Shown in pieces: positions 44,931 to 56,306 of a DNA stretch of 60,000 nt; position 1 is the first letter of the stretch, and each line of letters begins with the position of its first letter. The notes beneath the pieces are model-generated. The model ran no database searches. It saw nothing but the letters and a program-made list of their open reading frames with translations, and was not told the origin of the DNA. A program made the position numbers and the translations under genes. Location of the stretch: contig CM043947.1 in NCBI GenBank assembly GCA_014529385.2, positions 125,495,891 to 125,555,890 of the forward strand, given 5' to 3'. Source of the DNA: Adiantum capillus-veneris. Taxonomy: Eukaryota; Streptophyta; Polypodiopsida; Polypodiales; Pteridaceae.

Positions 44931-46214
44931 AGGAGTGCCCTCAGTCAAAATTTGAAACTGAAGGAAAATAATCAGAATGAACTTCTAAACTCTGTACAAA
45001 CTTTAAAATAACCAAAATTTCTTTCAAAAAAAGTTATTACTAAAAATTTGAAAATAGACTTCCCTTGAACTTCCCACGACGATAGAAATCAAAGGGTTTA
45101 AGGAGAGATGTGGCATCGAGGTTTATTCCGTCAAGATCTCTTCTACTTTTTCATGTCTTCTCATGTACAATCTTACCAAACAAAAACAAATTTACACTTT
45201 AAATGACTAAAAATCTTATTTAACTTATCAAACAATCTAAAATATGGTAGACCTAGAGTGCTCTTTCACATTAACAAACAAAAAAGTACAAATTTCTTCT
45301 CATTAAATTTGATAAACATACATTTGTGAACAACTTCCAAGGAGTAGTGTGGTCATAGTTCTTACATCCATTCCATGATATGGCATGGTATGGGGTGACC
45401 TATCACATAAAAATATCTTTGGTAGGAGTGCCCTCATGTTAGGAAAGGGTGTGTTGCTGCTGATGAAAAGATGTTGCATTGTCGTACTAGGGATCTCTCC
45501 ATGTTAGCATAATGATTTTTGGTGTAGTGGGAGCCACATTGCCGTTGAGGAAAGCTTTGTGCCACTGTAAAAGCTTCATGTTATGCCAGTTCCTTGAGCC
45601 ATTCTTGCAAACAACACCACTCAACTAGCATATTAAGAGGTCACCTTGTAACAAAAACATGTATGAATTCAACATTTGCAAGCTGTATAATAAAGACACT
45701 TGTTAAGTATAAGTTGTACAAATGTGCAAGTATTTCCATCCAGCTCGGAATAAACAATCCTAAAATATACATTATGATGAGATTACCCACCTCTAATAAT
45801 CATGGAGTTGAAGCACCTACCTGCAAGATGTAATAAAGAAGACTGTTTTAGAGGAAAAGTGGTGACACTTGGCCTCTCTAACCTGCAGCCTTTCACTATT
45901 TGTGAACAAAATCAACCTTTGTGCCAAGCACTACAAAACAAGTAGAGGCAACACATTATACTTCAAAGTTTATGATAAGAAGAACACAACCAAAAGAATG
46001 AAGTATACTATTACCTTGCACAAAGGGGTGTTTTTATTCAAATATGTGATGGTTGGCAAGATATTGAAGAACCATCAACATTCATCTCACCGACGGTACG
46101 ACGTTCTTGGGATGACCTCTGCTCACCCTCAAGTGTGGCCTTCGGTGCAAACGCCACGGACAACAAGACATGTATGCATACGATTTCTAATGTCCGTGAG
46201 CACCATGAAAACAG
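44931..46214. other. Unassigned AT-rich DNA
   Basis: No recognisable gene. A 117-codon plus frame at 45,869-46,222 has no motif I know. Confidence 0.3.
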
Positions 46215-46502
46215 TTGCGTGAGGAAGCAAAAGATGAAAAGAGAGAGGGGGGAGGGAGACGAAGGAACATGGGAGGAGAGAAGGGGATAGTGGGGGAGAG
46301 GGAGAGAGAGGGGAGGAGAAGGAGAGAAGGGGACAGGGAGGAACATGGGAGGAGAGAAGGGGACAATGGGGGAGAGGGGGAGAGAGAGGGAAGGAGGAGG
46401 AGAGAAGGGACTAGGGAGGGAGAGGAGAGGGAGAAAGGAGGGAGGAGGAAGAGAGAACAAAGGTTTTTTTTTTTTTTGGGGGGGGGGGCTTTTTTTTTTT
46501 TG
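46215..46502. repeat. Polypurine minisatellite and homopolymer runs
   Basis: About 240 bases of almost pure G/A on the plus strand, with a ~77-bp unit (ggaacatgggaggagagaag..) present at about 46,264 and 46,340. It is followed directly by runs of T, G and T. Open frames here are composition artefacts. Confidence 0.9.
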
Positions 46503-46989
46503 AAAAATTGGACTTTTAGTGCTTGTAGGTTTTAAAAAAGGTCAAAAAATGATTTTTTGATATGCATATATACTGGGGGGAAGTTTTAAGTAAAAAATAA
46601 GTAAAAATAATTTTTTTGAGAAAAAGTCAAATTTTGGCTCTTAGTGATCCACGTTTTTGCTGATGTGGCCACACCTCTTTACTCCCTTCACTTTCAAAAA
46701 GCTAGAGAGAGAAGGTGACCTTCTAGGTCCACATCCTACATGTGTCTAAAAAAAAGGCTAGAAAAGCCTACTCAAAACTAGCTTCTTGAATGCCTCCCCT
46801 TAACCCTACACAACATTAGCCTTAATCCCTAAAAATTAGGATTCCTTACAAGGCCCATGCAAGGTCCATATTTCTCATAATGCTAGTTTCTGATTTCTGT
46901 CCAGTCTATTGTCTGAAATCTTCTCACACTAGTAGCTGAAATCTTCTAACACTGGAATTAGCTGTCTTAAGAGATCAGCTCCAATTCCA
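46503..46989 (+). repeat. Probable 3' part of a gypsy 5' LTR
   Basis: It precedes a primer-site-like TGG and the gag start. It contains repeated ctgaaatcttct(c/a)acact (46,913-46,952). The LTR probably ends ..aattcca at 46,989. The start was not located and no 3' LTR survives to compare. Confidence 0.4.
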
Positions 46990-46992
46990 TTT

Positions 46993-47009
46993 TGGCGATC
47001 ACGGTGGCT
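46993..47009 (+). promoter_or_regulatory. Candidate primer-binding site
   Basis: TGGCGATCACGGTGGCT, three bases after the presumed LTR end. It starts TGGCG like the Asp-type site but diverges after that. tRNA not identified. Confidence 0.4.
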
Positions 47010-47042
47010 GAAAGACTCTTCTTCCAGTTGGAAGTTTCACCA

Positions 47043-49114
47043 ATGGCACCTAAATCCAGTCGTGGCCGAAAATCCACCATTCGTGTTGATCCCATTGCTA
47101 AGGAGTCAGGAAGAGAATCTGACCCCAAGCAAGAGAAGATGACTGACACTAAGGCTCAGGAGGAGCATAGTCAGGCTGATGAGGCGCAACACTCACAACA
47201 CTCCAGTCATTCTCGACGCCGACGGGTAGAACGGGAAGCACGGAAAGCCAAGAGTTCCATGAGTTCTCGGTGCCGGCAAGGGGATGAGGGTACCAAGGGA
47301 AGTAAAGGTAGTCACCGTACTTCTAGCAGACAAACCAAAGAAGACACTGACACTAAGACAGATACAAAGATTGATTGGGATGCTGACATTGACAATTGCA
47401 AGAAGACTCCCAAGCGCCATTCTGAATCCAAGAAGAGAAGTGGCAGGATCAGTGGTAATCAAAATGATTACACAGCTTCCTTGAAAATTTCTTTTCCAAT
47501 ATTCAAGGGAGGGAAGAAGAATGATCCAGATGTTCACATATAGGCTTTCGAGCAATATGCTGAATTGAAAAATATTGATGAAGATGATTGGGGGGAATAT
47601 TTTCCACAAACCTTGAAGGAGGCATCAAGGAAATGGTATTACCATTACCCTGCCTGCCAGCTCAGATCATACAACAAATTGCTTAAATCCTTCAGGTTGG
47701 AATATTTCGACAATAGAGGAGATGAAGATATTCTCTGTGAACTAGATAAGATTAAACAGAGAAATTTATCAGTCTGCAGTTATGTGGAAAAGCTCAAGGA
47801 GCTAACCAGGTAGTTACAGAAACCACCATCTGAGAAGAGGTTGAGGGAATGGTTTCTGAATGGGTTCAGAAGCAAAAAGCTTAGGGAACAAGAGGTACCA
47901 GCCCCTACCAAGAAATTCAATGATCTGGTCCAAAGGGCATCAAAGCTGGAACAGCAGGCCAAGAAGGAAAAGAGCCACAAGAAGCAAAGGATCAGTAGCA
48001 GTAGCTTTGTTACTGAAAGTTCTGATTCCAGTGAGGTGTCTAGTAGCTCCGAAAGCAGCTCTAATGAACGAGCCAAGGAGAAGTCAAAGAAGGGATCTTG
48101 GACCAAGAAAATTGAAGAAATGGCTAGACAGATTGCCGAAATTAGCCACACAAGACAACCAGTTCGGAAGATGGAGACTTGGTGTTCGAAATGAAAATCC
48201 AAGGACCATATCTTCAATGGATGTCCACAATGTACCTACTGTAAGGCTTTTGGTCATCTATGGAACAATTGTGGCATCAGAATCCACCACTTTAAGAAAG
48301 GCAAAGATCTGTCAGTGGTTGCCTACATTGAACTAGTGAAGGTAGAACTAGTGAAAGTAGTTCAAGAGGAGAGACCAGGTACCAGTGGTACTGGTCAGGG
48401 ACGTGGCCGATTCCAACCAGGTATGGGCAGAGGCAGAGAACGAGGCAACTTCCATAATAGGAGCATGAATTGCTACAATTGTGGGAAGTATGGCCATTTT
48501 GCAGCCCAATGCCCAGATGCACCTGCAACTACTACTAGTGAGGCTAAGGCACCAGATCCAGTCCCAGTCAGGGTAGTTACTAGAAGCAAGGGTGTAGTCA
48601 TTGGAGAAATTCCAGACACTTCAGAAGCACCAGTCAATCCTAGCAGCAACAAGTGGGCTCAACAAAGAGAAATTTGGAAGACCAAAGGTAAAGAGAAGGT
48701 GGTAGATGAGTGGCAAGAGCAGAGGGAACTAGTGGCTAAAATCACGGAGGATTTAGCCAAGAAGCAGCCAGAGCAGCCAGAAAGTTCCGAAGCTAGAGTC
48801 ATTCAGATGATACCAGCCCAATCGACTGATAAAGATCAGTCAGTACCGGCCATAACTGAGACCATGTTGGCTGTGGTACATGGACTAGCTGATGAACTGA
48901 GAGTGGAAGCACTGCAAAAGAGGAATGGCAGTGTGAAGATACCAGTTATTCAAGTTTTGAAAATTAGTCTGACCAAGAAAGAGAAGAAATTCATGTGAAA
49001 ATTTTTGATAGAATTCAGAAGCTGACTGTCAAGCTGGAGGATATCAGAAAAACCTTGCTTGAAGTGGACAACTTTATCAGACAACGCAAAAAAGCTGAGG
49101 CGGAGGCCAGATAT
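47043..49114 (+). pseudogene. Gag of the gypsy element, with two CCHC knuckles
   Basis: ATG at 47,043 (MAPKSSRGRK). A basic, Ser-rich N-terminus leads into the capsid-like core (SLKISFPIFKGG, EASRKWYYHYP, LKSFRLEYFDNRGDEDILCELDKIKQ..SVCSYVEKLKELT) at about 47,480-47,810. Two zinc knuckles follow: CTYCKAFGHLWNNC (48,231-48,272) and CYNCGKYGHFAAQC (48,471-48,512), both CX2CX4HX4C. In-frame stops occur near 47,541, 47,811 and 48,194, and a frameshift near 48,960. The final segment (IQKLTVKLEDIRKTLLEV) is helical and ends EARY where the foldback element is inserted. Gag packages RNA in virus-like particles. This copy cannot make it. Confidence 0.88.
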
Positions 49115-49561
49115 TAGGGAAAATTTGGACTCACAAAGGGGCCTTATAAGGAGTTTGACTTCCTCTCGCAAGTCCAAAATGGGCTTGCGGTAAATTTTTT
49201 CGCAAATCAACTCTAAAATTGGCATAGATTTGACAGTTAGAATCTACTCCTCAAGCTCTTTCTATTGATATATAGCACGCCATGGGATTCCTCATATTTT
49301 GAAAGATTCTATTTTTTATTCTCTTGTGATGTGACAACTCCGTTTAGAATCTAGAGAATAAAAAATAGAATCTTTAAAAATACGAGGAATCTTGTGGCGT
49401 GCTATATATCATTAGAAAGAGCTTGAAGAGAAGATTCTAACTATCAAATCTCCACCAAGTTTAGATTTGATTTGCAAAAAATTTACCGCACGCCCGTTTT
49501 GGACATGAGAGAGGAAGTCAAACTCCCTATAGGGCCCCTTTGTGAGTCCAAATTTTCCCTA
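49115..49561. mobile_element. Foldback/MITE element, 447 bp, nearly full-length inverted repeat
   Basis: Begins TAGGGAAAATTTGGACTCAC and ends with its inverse. The whole element is one imperfect palindrome with arms of about 210 bases and a small centre. Flanked by AT on both sides (49,113-49,114; 49,562-49,563), a 2-bp duplication that could also be read as a mutated TA. No ORF. Removing 49,115-49,563 joins codon TAT of ..EARY directly to GTG of VTVDLM, so the insertion split a previously continuous gag-pol frame. Confidence 0.9.
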
Positions 49562-49563
49562 AT

Positions 49564-50184
49564 GTGACAGTGGACTTGATGGCCGTCCCAGATGATGAAG
49601 TTCCACTTATTCAGGTGGACGACAACGTTAGGAAGCAGTGGGAACCTCTCTCAAGTGTTATCTTGGATGGAGGAGCAAGAGTCAACATAATGGGAGTTCA
49701 TCTCCAGCAGAGAATGGGTATCACAAATATGAAACCAGCACCATTCAAAGTACGAATGGTAGATCATAGAGTTGTACAGGCGACGGGTATGATAAAAAAT
49801 ATGCAGATAAGATTTGGGAAAGAGAAATTCAAAACCAGTTTCTTAGTTCTGGATGTGCAAGGGGCATATGGGATGCTACTAGGGCACCCATGGTTGAGAA
49901 CAACACATGCTGTTCATGACTATGCAAACCAAACATTAACCATAGAAGGGGCCAGTGGCAGAATCCAAATCCAGACAAACAATACTAGGAGCTGGAGAAA
50001 GGAACTGAGGCCGAAGGAGTTATGTCAGAAGTACAGGGCCAAGAAGATCGAGCGAATGCTAGCGGCCATGAACATATTCCCTTTGGCAGAGATTGACTTG
50101 AATGCAGTCTTGCTGAATAAAGAGCAGGCTGACACCCTGATCAGTTTATTAAAGTCAACACAGGGGAAAGAACATTTCAGCTAA
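49564..50184 (+). pseudogene. Protease region of the gypsy polyprotein
   Basis: 206 open codons after the foldback element. VILDGGARVNIMG fits the retropepsin active site as it appears in plant gypsy elements (usual D-S/G-G), followed by FKVRMVDHRVV, TSFLVLDVQGAYGMLLGHPWL (given in short form) and a basic linker. The D-G-G triad looks intact. Frame ends HFS-stop, after which the next domain is in another frame. The GTG at 49,564 is not a real start: the frame came from gag. Confidence 0.85.
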
Positions 50185-50276
50185 CTGGAAGGATGGTGGA
50201 ACCAGCTGATACTGGTATGGTAGAGGAACCAGTACGTTCTGAGGAGTACCCAGTAGATTAGAATACTGATTCAGAA

Positions 50277-51451
50277 ATGAATGGACCATCCTGGGATTAC
50301 GCTGAAGAGTCTACCAAACGAAAAGGAGGCGGGCAAAATTGGTTGCTTCCAGACGACCAAGAAGTGGAAGAGTGGAACCTAGGATCGGAGGATAATCCTA
50401 GGATGATCAAGGTCAACAAGCACCTCAACTCGGCAATGAAGAAAAAGGCACGGAAAATGTTCCAGAACTATAAAGATGTGTTTGACTGGGAACACATAGA
50501 TCTGAAGGGAGTGGATCTTGAAGTATGTCAGCACCGAATACCGCTGAAACCAGATGCTAGGCCAGTACGACTGCAAAGATACTGGATGAACCCCAACTAT
50601 GCAAAGAAGGTCAAGGAGGAGATTGATAATCTTCTCAAGGCTGGGTTCATCACAGAAGTGGCAAGCAACGATTGGCTATTTCCCATATTCGTTCCCACGA
50701 AGAATGGAAAATTGAGACTTTGTGTCGACTATAGGAAACTAAATGCCCAAACTATCAAAGATCCATTTCCCTTGCCTTTTATTGACATGTTGCTTGATGA
50801 GATTGCACAATATGAAATTTATAGCTTCATGGATGGTTATAGTGGCTATAACCAGTTACAGATCGCTCCTGAAGATAGAGCCAAGACCACTTTCATCACT
50901 GAGTGGGGAGCTTTCATGTGGTGATGCCTTTTGGCCTGTGCAATGCACCAGCTACCTTTCAGCGGTGTATGATGGAGATGTTTAATGAATTCCTTCATCG
51001 GTTCCTCGCCATTTTCATGGATGACTTTACTGTCTATTCAGATGAGGAACAACACCTCCTAGCTATTCCTAGAAATGGTTTTCAAACGCTGTCCAGAGAA
51101 GAAAATTTGTTTGAATCTACTCAAATCTGTTTTTCTGGTCTGGAAGGGACAGCTACTGGGACATGTGGTTTCCCGAAATGGAATAGAGATGGCCAATGAC
51201 AAAATTCAGTGTGTTCAGCAAGCTAAAGCACCCAGAACTGCTTCAGAGTTGAGCTCTTTCTTGGGTTATGCGAGTTTCTATAGAAGATTTGTACATAAGT
51301 TTGATTCTCAAGCAGTACCACTATATGAGCTTACAAAGAAGACCAATAAGTTCAACTGGATTTCTGAATGTGAGGAGAGCTTCCAGAATCTGAAAAAATC
51401 CAAATCAGTAAACCAGTCCTTAGGCAGCCAAACTGGGACATTATTTTCCAC
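50277..51451 (+). pseudogene. Reverse transcriptase of the gypsy polyprotein
   Basis: Motifs in order: LLKAGFITEV, WLFPIFVPTKNGKLRLCVDYR, KDPFPLPFID, FMDGYSGYNQLQIAPED, TTFITEWGAF, then after a small deletion VMPFGLCNAPATFQR and FMDDFTVYS, the catalytic box (usual Y/F-x-D-D, both Asp kept). Frameshifts at about 50,920 and 51,050. The thumb/connection follows (LLGHVVSRNGIEM, FLGYASFYRRFVHKFD). The catalytic residues survive but the frame is broken twice. Confidence 0.92.
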
Positions 51452-51840
51452 GTACATGTAGATGCTTCGGGATTGGCAATGGGGGCAATATTAGCTCAGC
51501 CAGACGGAAGAACTGATTATCCGGTTTATTTTGCCAGTCTTCACAGATTCAGTCAGGTTGAATAAGGCTATACAACTACTGAGAGAGAAGCCCTTGGAAT
51601 GGTTTTCAATGCTACAAAGTTCAGGCATTACCTGTTGGGAAAGTTATTCCATTTTTATGTGGACCATCAGGCTCTTCTGTTTCTGATTAATAAAGTCATT
51701 ATTCAACGCAGACTGATAAGATGGATGATGTTCCTAATGGAGTTTGAATTCAAAATTTTCCATAAGACTGGCAAAAACCATTATGGAGCTGATTTTCTCT
51801 CAAGAAGTACGGAAGGATATTCAGAATCACCCTTGAGAGA
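51452..51840 (+). pseudogene. RNase H of the gypsy polyprotein
   Basis: VDASGLAMGAILAQ, YPVYFASLHRFSQVE, one stop (TAA 51,563-51,565), TTTEREALGMVF, KFRHYLLGKLFHFYVDHQALLFL, then KNHYGADFLSR: the standard gypsy RNase H series (D..G..GAVL.Q, YS.TE.E.LA, TDH.AL, AD.LSR). Confidence 0.9.
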
Positions 51841-53140
51841 TGAACCAGTGGACACTGATTTATGTCAGTTGGAGGTAGAAGAATCAGTTGGTCCTGAATG
51901 GTATGATATTTATCAATTTCTTTCCCAAGGTGCCTTTCCAGAGGATTGGAAGCACAACCAAAAGAAAGCTCTGATCATAAAAAGCCTGAAATTCACTATC
52001 ATTGGAGGATTACTTTATCGACTGGGTGTTGATGGTATAATTCGACGTTGTGTCCCTATGGAAGGAAGAATGCAAGTGATTTTAGAAGCGCATAATGGTG
52101 AATCTGGTGGATACTTTTCCAACAAAGTAACCTACAAGAAGATTCTGCAAGCTAGTCTGTGGTGGCAAACACTGATTGTTGATGTCAGAAGTTTTTGTAA
52201 AACTTGTGACATATGCCAAAGAATGGGTCGACCAACAGCTACAGATATGACTCCTTTGATGCTAGTACAACCACTGGGGGTATTCATGAAATGGGGACTC
52301 AATTTTATGGGACCTTTTAAGAAGGTTACCCCCAGGAAGAACAAGTACATAGTAATGGCTACTTGTTATGTAACTAAGTGGGTTGAAGTTAAGGCTCTTC
52401 CTGACAACACAGACAAGTCAACTGCAAGGTTTCTATTTGAGAATATTGTCTGCCGGTATGGATGTCCAGTAGAGATTGTGACCGATCAAGGAACACATTT
52501 TATCAATGACACTATGGAAATCCTATTGGGACATGCTTTCAGTCAAGCATCGGAAATCGACTTACTATAGATGCAATGGACAGGCTGAAAGTAGCAACAA
52601 GATAATAAAGACTATTCTCACTAAGGTGGTGCAAAAGAAACCAGACCAGTGGGATTTGAAACTTCAGACTGCTCTATGGGATTATAGGACAGCTTATAAG
52701 GTCACTACTGGAATGACACCATTCAGAATGGTGTATGGTACTGAAGCTGTGGTTCCTATGGAGTTTGTGATCCCAAGTCTGAGGATGGCTGTGAAGTATG
52801 GCTTAGACTTCAACCATAATCTTAAAAAATGGCTAGATGAACCGATGTAGTTAGATGAACTCAGACAACGGGCTATGTTGGAACAAGAAATTGTTCAACA
52901 ACGAAGGAAGCACTGGCATGATCGTCGAATTAAAGTTCGGGAATTTTAGAAAGGAGATTTGGTGTTTCTATATCAATCTAGACTCGGTCCAAAGAAGCCA
53001 AACGTGAAGATTGCCTGGGCAGGACCATTTGAGGTAGACTGGGTCTTCTCCAATGGCACAGTCAGACTGAAAGATTTATCTGGATTATTGTTGCCAGGAG
53101 TATATAATGGGGCAAATATCAAGCCTCATAATTTAGAGGC
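51841..53140 (+). pseudogene. Integrase of the gypsy polyprotein with altered key residues
   Basis: The HHCC region reads AHNGESGGYFSNK..CKTCDICQ: the second His is Tyr (TAC at 52,112). In the core, WGLNFMGPF has Asn (AAT at 52,301) where the first catalytic Asp stands in WGLDFIGP. The second Asp (VTDQGTHF) and Glu (NGQAESSNK) remain. Frameshift near 52,510, stops at 52,850 and about 52,949. The C-terminal part has KGDLVFLYQSR and GPFEVDWVFSNGTVRLKDL. Both substitutions are single transitions that would abolish zinc binding or catalysis. Confidence 0.9.
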
Positions 53141-55723
53141 TAGAGAAAATGGGCAAGAACAAGGTACTAAGGAAATGGGACTTGCTGATCAAGAGATACC
53201 AGAATCAAATATTTTTGGGATTTTTCATGTGCAACCAGTTCCAATTTCAGAACCAGTACCAGAAGAACCAGATCAGATTGATCTTAGAATCAGTACCAGT
53301 ATGATCGAGCCAGACTGGAAACCAGTCCAGTATCAGTGGGGACACACTTTTCAATTTTTAAGCGCCCAACGGTCAGATGGCACGCCAGTAGTCATCATTT
53401 TAAGGATGGGTCGCAGTCTTGTCCAATGCATGTCTGCCACGACAGCAGCGACGCACACAAATCTAGGAACGGTGAGTGGTGGAGCTTTTATGGCGCGAAC
53501 ACGTATAACAGTCAGGAGAGTTGGCATTTTTCCTCACAAATCCCCTGTGCGACGCTTTCCTCCTATTAACCATTCACCATCGCCAAGCTCTGAGGTTTCT
53601 TCGCTATAGCCGCAAACCTCGACCTCTGAAGAGACAGTTAACTGTCAACTAGCCTTGCCAGCGACACTAGGGTACGGCTTTGAAACGTCAAGTAAGTGTT
53701 CTTCTCCTTCGCCTGTTTCATCATCTTCACAGTGTATGGGTAGAAGGAAACGCTCAGAGCAGATGCAGGAGTCTCTTGAGGAAACCCAAGCCATAGTTGC
53801 TGCTGCAAAGGCAAGCCTTCCCATCATACCATACAATAAAATCCAGCGTTATGTATTCACTGGCCAAGCAATGACTCTGCTACAAGTATGGGATCTACGA
53901 GTTGTGTTGCAAGCTACAAGAATTCCTTTTGACGCAGACATCATCAAGCAAGTTCTTGATTCTTTCGACGCTGAAGATGGCAGTGCCATGGTAAATGGTA
54001 GAAAGGTGTCAGTGACATCAGAGACCATAGCTTTTGCATTTAGAATGCCCAACGAGCCCAAACCATCTGTGGCAACTCCACAGCAGATAAGTATAGCCTT
54101 GAAGGAGGATGAAGCAGCTAAACGTAAGCGCAAGGCAAGTGGTCAAGGTGTTCCACTAGCCGAGACGGGAAGCTTCCACTGCTTACAGGTTTGTAGCCGA
54201 AGCAATAAAGAAGAACCTAACGTATGTATCCGAGAAACTTTTTACTATGCTCTTGGCCAAGATATTGGATCCAAAGGTTCCTATTAACCTTTGTCAAATC
54301 CTGTCACACAATGTGCTCCAGCAAACTGCCAAGCTGAAATCTCAAAATGTTTTTAAAGCTTGGTATGTTTGGCAATTTCTGTATTGGGCCACTGCTGTAG
54401 ATTCTCATGAGCAGGTAAAGAAGGCTTGGAGTGAGAAGCCGGTTTCTGAGCCCAAGAACATTGAGTTGTCCTCAGACGACGAAGCATCGGACAGTCAGAC
54501 TACTTCAACATACCTGAAAAGAAAAGCAATTGAAGAACAGGCTGGCAGTTCAAAGAATCCAAAGACTACACTGACAAAGAGCAGTGAGTTTTTGAGGCAG
54601 ATAGAAAGCCAAGTCAAGACAGTGAATACTGAGAAAACTGTAGTGAGCCAGACAGAGAAGCAACCTGCTCAGAAGACTGTGCCTAGCTAGTCAGTAGGAC
54701 AAAGTGCAGTTGCTACTGGTTCTGGAAAAGATTAGGCCAAGGCAGCCATTTCTGAGAAGATAGCAGACCAGTCAGTGGACAAAGTCAAGAGCCACGTGGA
54801 CAAAAGCAAAGGCCCAGATTCTTTGACTCTGCCAGGTGGAGTTTCTACTCCAAATACTGAACACATTTTTCACCTGGTGAAACAGGACAAGTTGCAGCAA
54901 ATGCAAACCCATCAATTGAAAGGACATCTTCTGCTATGCAAAGCTGATTATGCAACTTTACCCTACATGGCTCCAGTGACAATATATGAGCCTACTGATT
55001 CTGATCCAGCTACAGTTAAAGATAGATGTTCAGTTCTCATACAGTCTTCTTGGAATACCATTGTTAGTTGTATGGGACAACTGGTGGAGGCTGCTGGGTC
55101 AGAAGATGAAGTGAAAAAGATTAAAGCTGACTTGAAGGAGGCTGAAGATCATATTCAAAAGCTCCAAAAAGCCCGGGAAGAGCAGAACATACAACATAGG
55201 GTACTGGAAGCTCATTCAGAAAGGGTTAACGAGTTATTAGACAAGAAGCTAGCTAAGGCTGAATCTGAGATAATGATCATCAAGAATCAACGGAATGAAG
55301 ATTGAGAGCTGCAAAATAGGATGAAACAATTCTCAAAATGAAGCGGGTGGAATTCAACTCCCTGTTCATTCGCCATATAGCTCTGAAAGCCTCTCTTACT
55401 GAAAGATACATCTATAACAGCGTGGCTGAAATTCTAAATCCAACAGGCAATGCTATTTTTGATTTAGAGAATTTGAAGTCCTTGATGGAAAGTATGCAGA
55501 GTGATTTGAAGGACAAGGTGACTGAGTATAATACTGCTTTGATGAATCAAGCCATATTGGATTATATTGAGCAACAGACTTCTCCGGATGAGGTAGAAGA
55601 AGACAAGGAAGATGAAGACAAGGAGGATGGAGCTGATAACGAGGAGGATGACCAAGAAGAAGGGCATACAAACGATGATGATGATGCCCCACCACCCTCT
55701 CCACCTCCAGGATCTGGTACTGA
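53141..55723 (+). pseudogene. Long extra ORF downstream of integrase, coiled-coil and acidic tail
   Basis: The integrase frame runs on, past one TAG (53,607-53,609), into more than 850 codons' worth of interrupted reading. Part 1 (53,655-54,160) has QRYVFTGQAMTLLQVWDLR, FDADIIKQVLDSF and a V.GRKVSVTSETIAFAFRMP block reminiscent of plant-transposon 'VRGK.V' domains. A frameshift near 54,165 leads to VAEAIKKNLTYVSEKLFTMLL and a Ser/Lys/Gln-rich linker. 54,775-55,305 ends in a long heptad coiled coil (VKKIKADLKEAEDHIQKL). 55,338-55,720 adds helices and a DE-rich, then Pro-rich, tail. No transmembrane segment, so not obviously envelope-like. Function unknown. Confidence 0.6.
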
Positions 55724-56085
55724 GCATTTCTTCGAATGTAAGTCCATGGCCGCCTTAGCATCATGACACGATGAGAATAGATCTTTGGATGGTGTGCTAC
55801 GGATTCCTGCAGATTGCATAGCTTGGAAACATATAGACGATACAGGGAAGCTCAAAATTTGCGCATAGGCCTTGCTATGGATGGCATAAATCCATTTGGT
55901 CAGAGATCAACATCTTAGAGTGTATGGCCCGTTGTCATTGTCAACTACAACATTTTCCCGTGGTTGACTAACAAGAAGGGGCACCTATGGCTAAGCTTGA
56001 TTGTACCGTGGCGGTATAAAGTGAAGAATATGGATGTGTATCTTCGTCCACTATTGGAAGAGATGCAACAACTGTGGATTGGCAT

Positions 56086-56306
56086 CAGTGTTCGGGAAAA
56101 ATCATTTTTCCAAACATACAAAATTCCTTTCCTTGAATTTTCCAAGAGGAAATTTTAGAAAATTAGGCTACTTTTTCAGGGTTTTACACTATTTTTCTCT
56201 ATTATGGGGTGAAATTTCTCCTTTTCCCCTTTCCGTGAACGCCGCGGCATTTTGGAAATTGAAAATGGCACGAATTAAAGATGAGACACATTTTTTCCGA
56301 ACACTG
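56086..56306. mobile_element. hAT-type MITE, 221 bp
   Basis: Ends CAGTGTTCGGGAAAAA and TTTTTTCCGAACACTG are ~16-bp inverted repeats beginning CAGTG, matching the hAT terminal pattern. Flanks ATTGGCAT (56,078-56,085) and GTTGGCAT (56,307-56,314) are an 8-bp target duplication with one change. The host tnp2 sequence continues unbroken on both sides when it is removed. No coding capacity. Confidence 0.92.

Larger units (their letters stand above)
46993..55723 (+). mobile_element. Decayed Ty3/gypsy retrotransposon with extra downstream ORF
   Basis: Order on the plus strand: primer-site candidate, gag, protease, reverse transcriptase, RNase H, integrase, then a long downstream ORF. This domain order defines Ty3/gypsy, and the extra ORF between integrase and the missing 3' LTR recalls the Tat/Athila group. 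Multiple stops and frameshifts, a 447-bp foldback insertion, and altered integrase residues show it is dead. Its 3' end is replaced at 55,724 by CACTA transposase sequence. Confidence 0.85.

Noticed and set aside
46038-46535. Pro/Ser-rich and Arg/Glu-rich ORFs
   Set aside because: Composition of the polypurine block. No codon structure.
47043-55305. Idea that in-frame stops are recoded or removed by RNA editing (U-to-C, as in fern organelles)
   Set aside because: Every stop codon is one C-to-T change from a Gln or Arg codon, so their nature is not evidence. The genes are nuclear TEs with frameshifts as well, so simple decay suffices.
53141-55723. Envelope gene making the gypsy element an endogenous retrovirus
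   Set aside because: No signal peptide, transmembrane segment or cysteine-rich ectodomain is visible. It is coiled-coil and charged instead.
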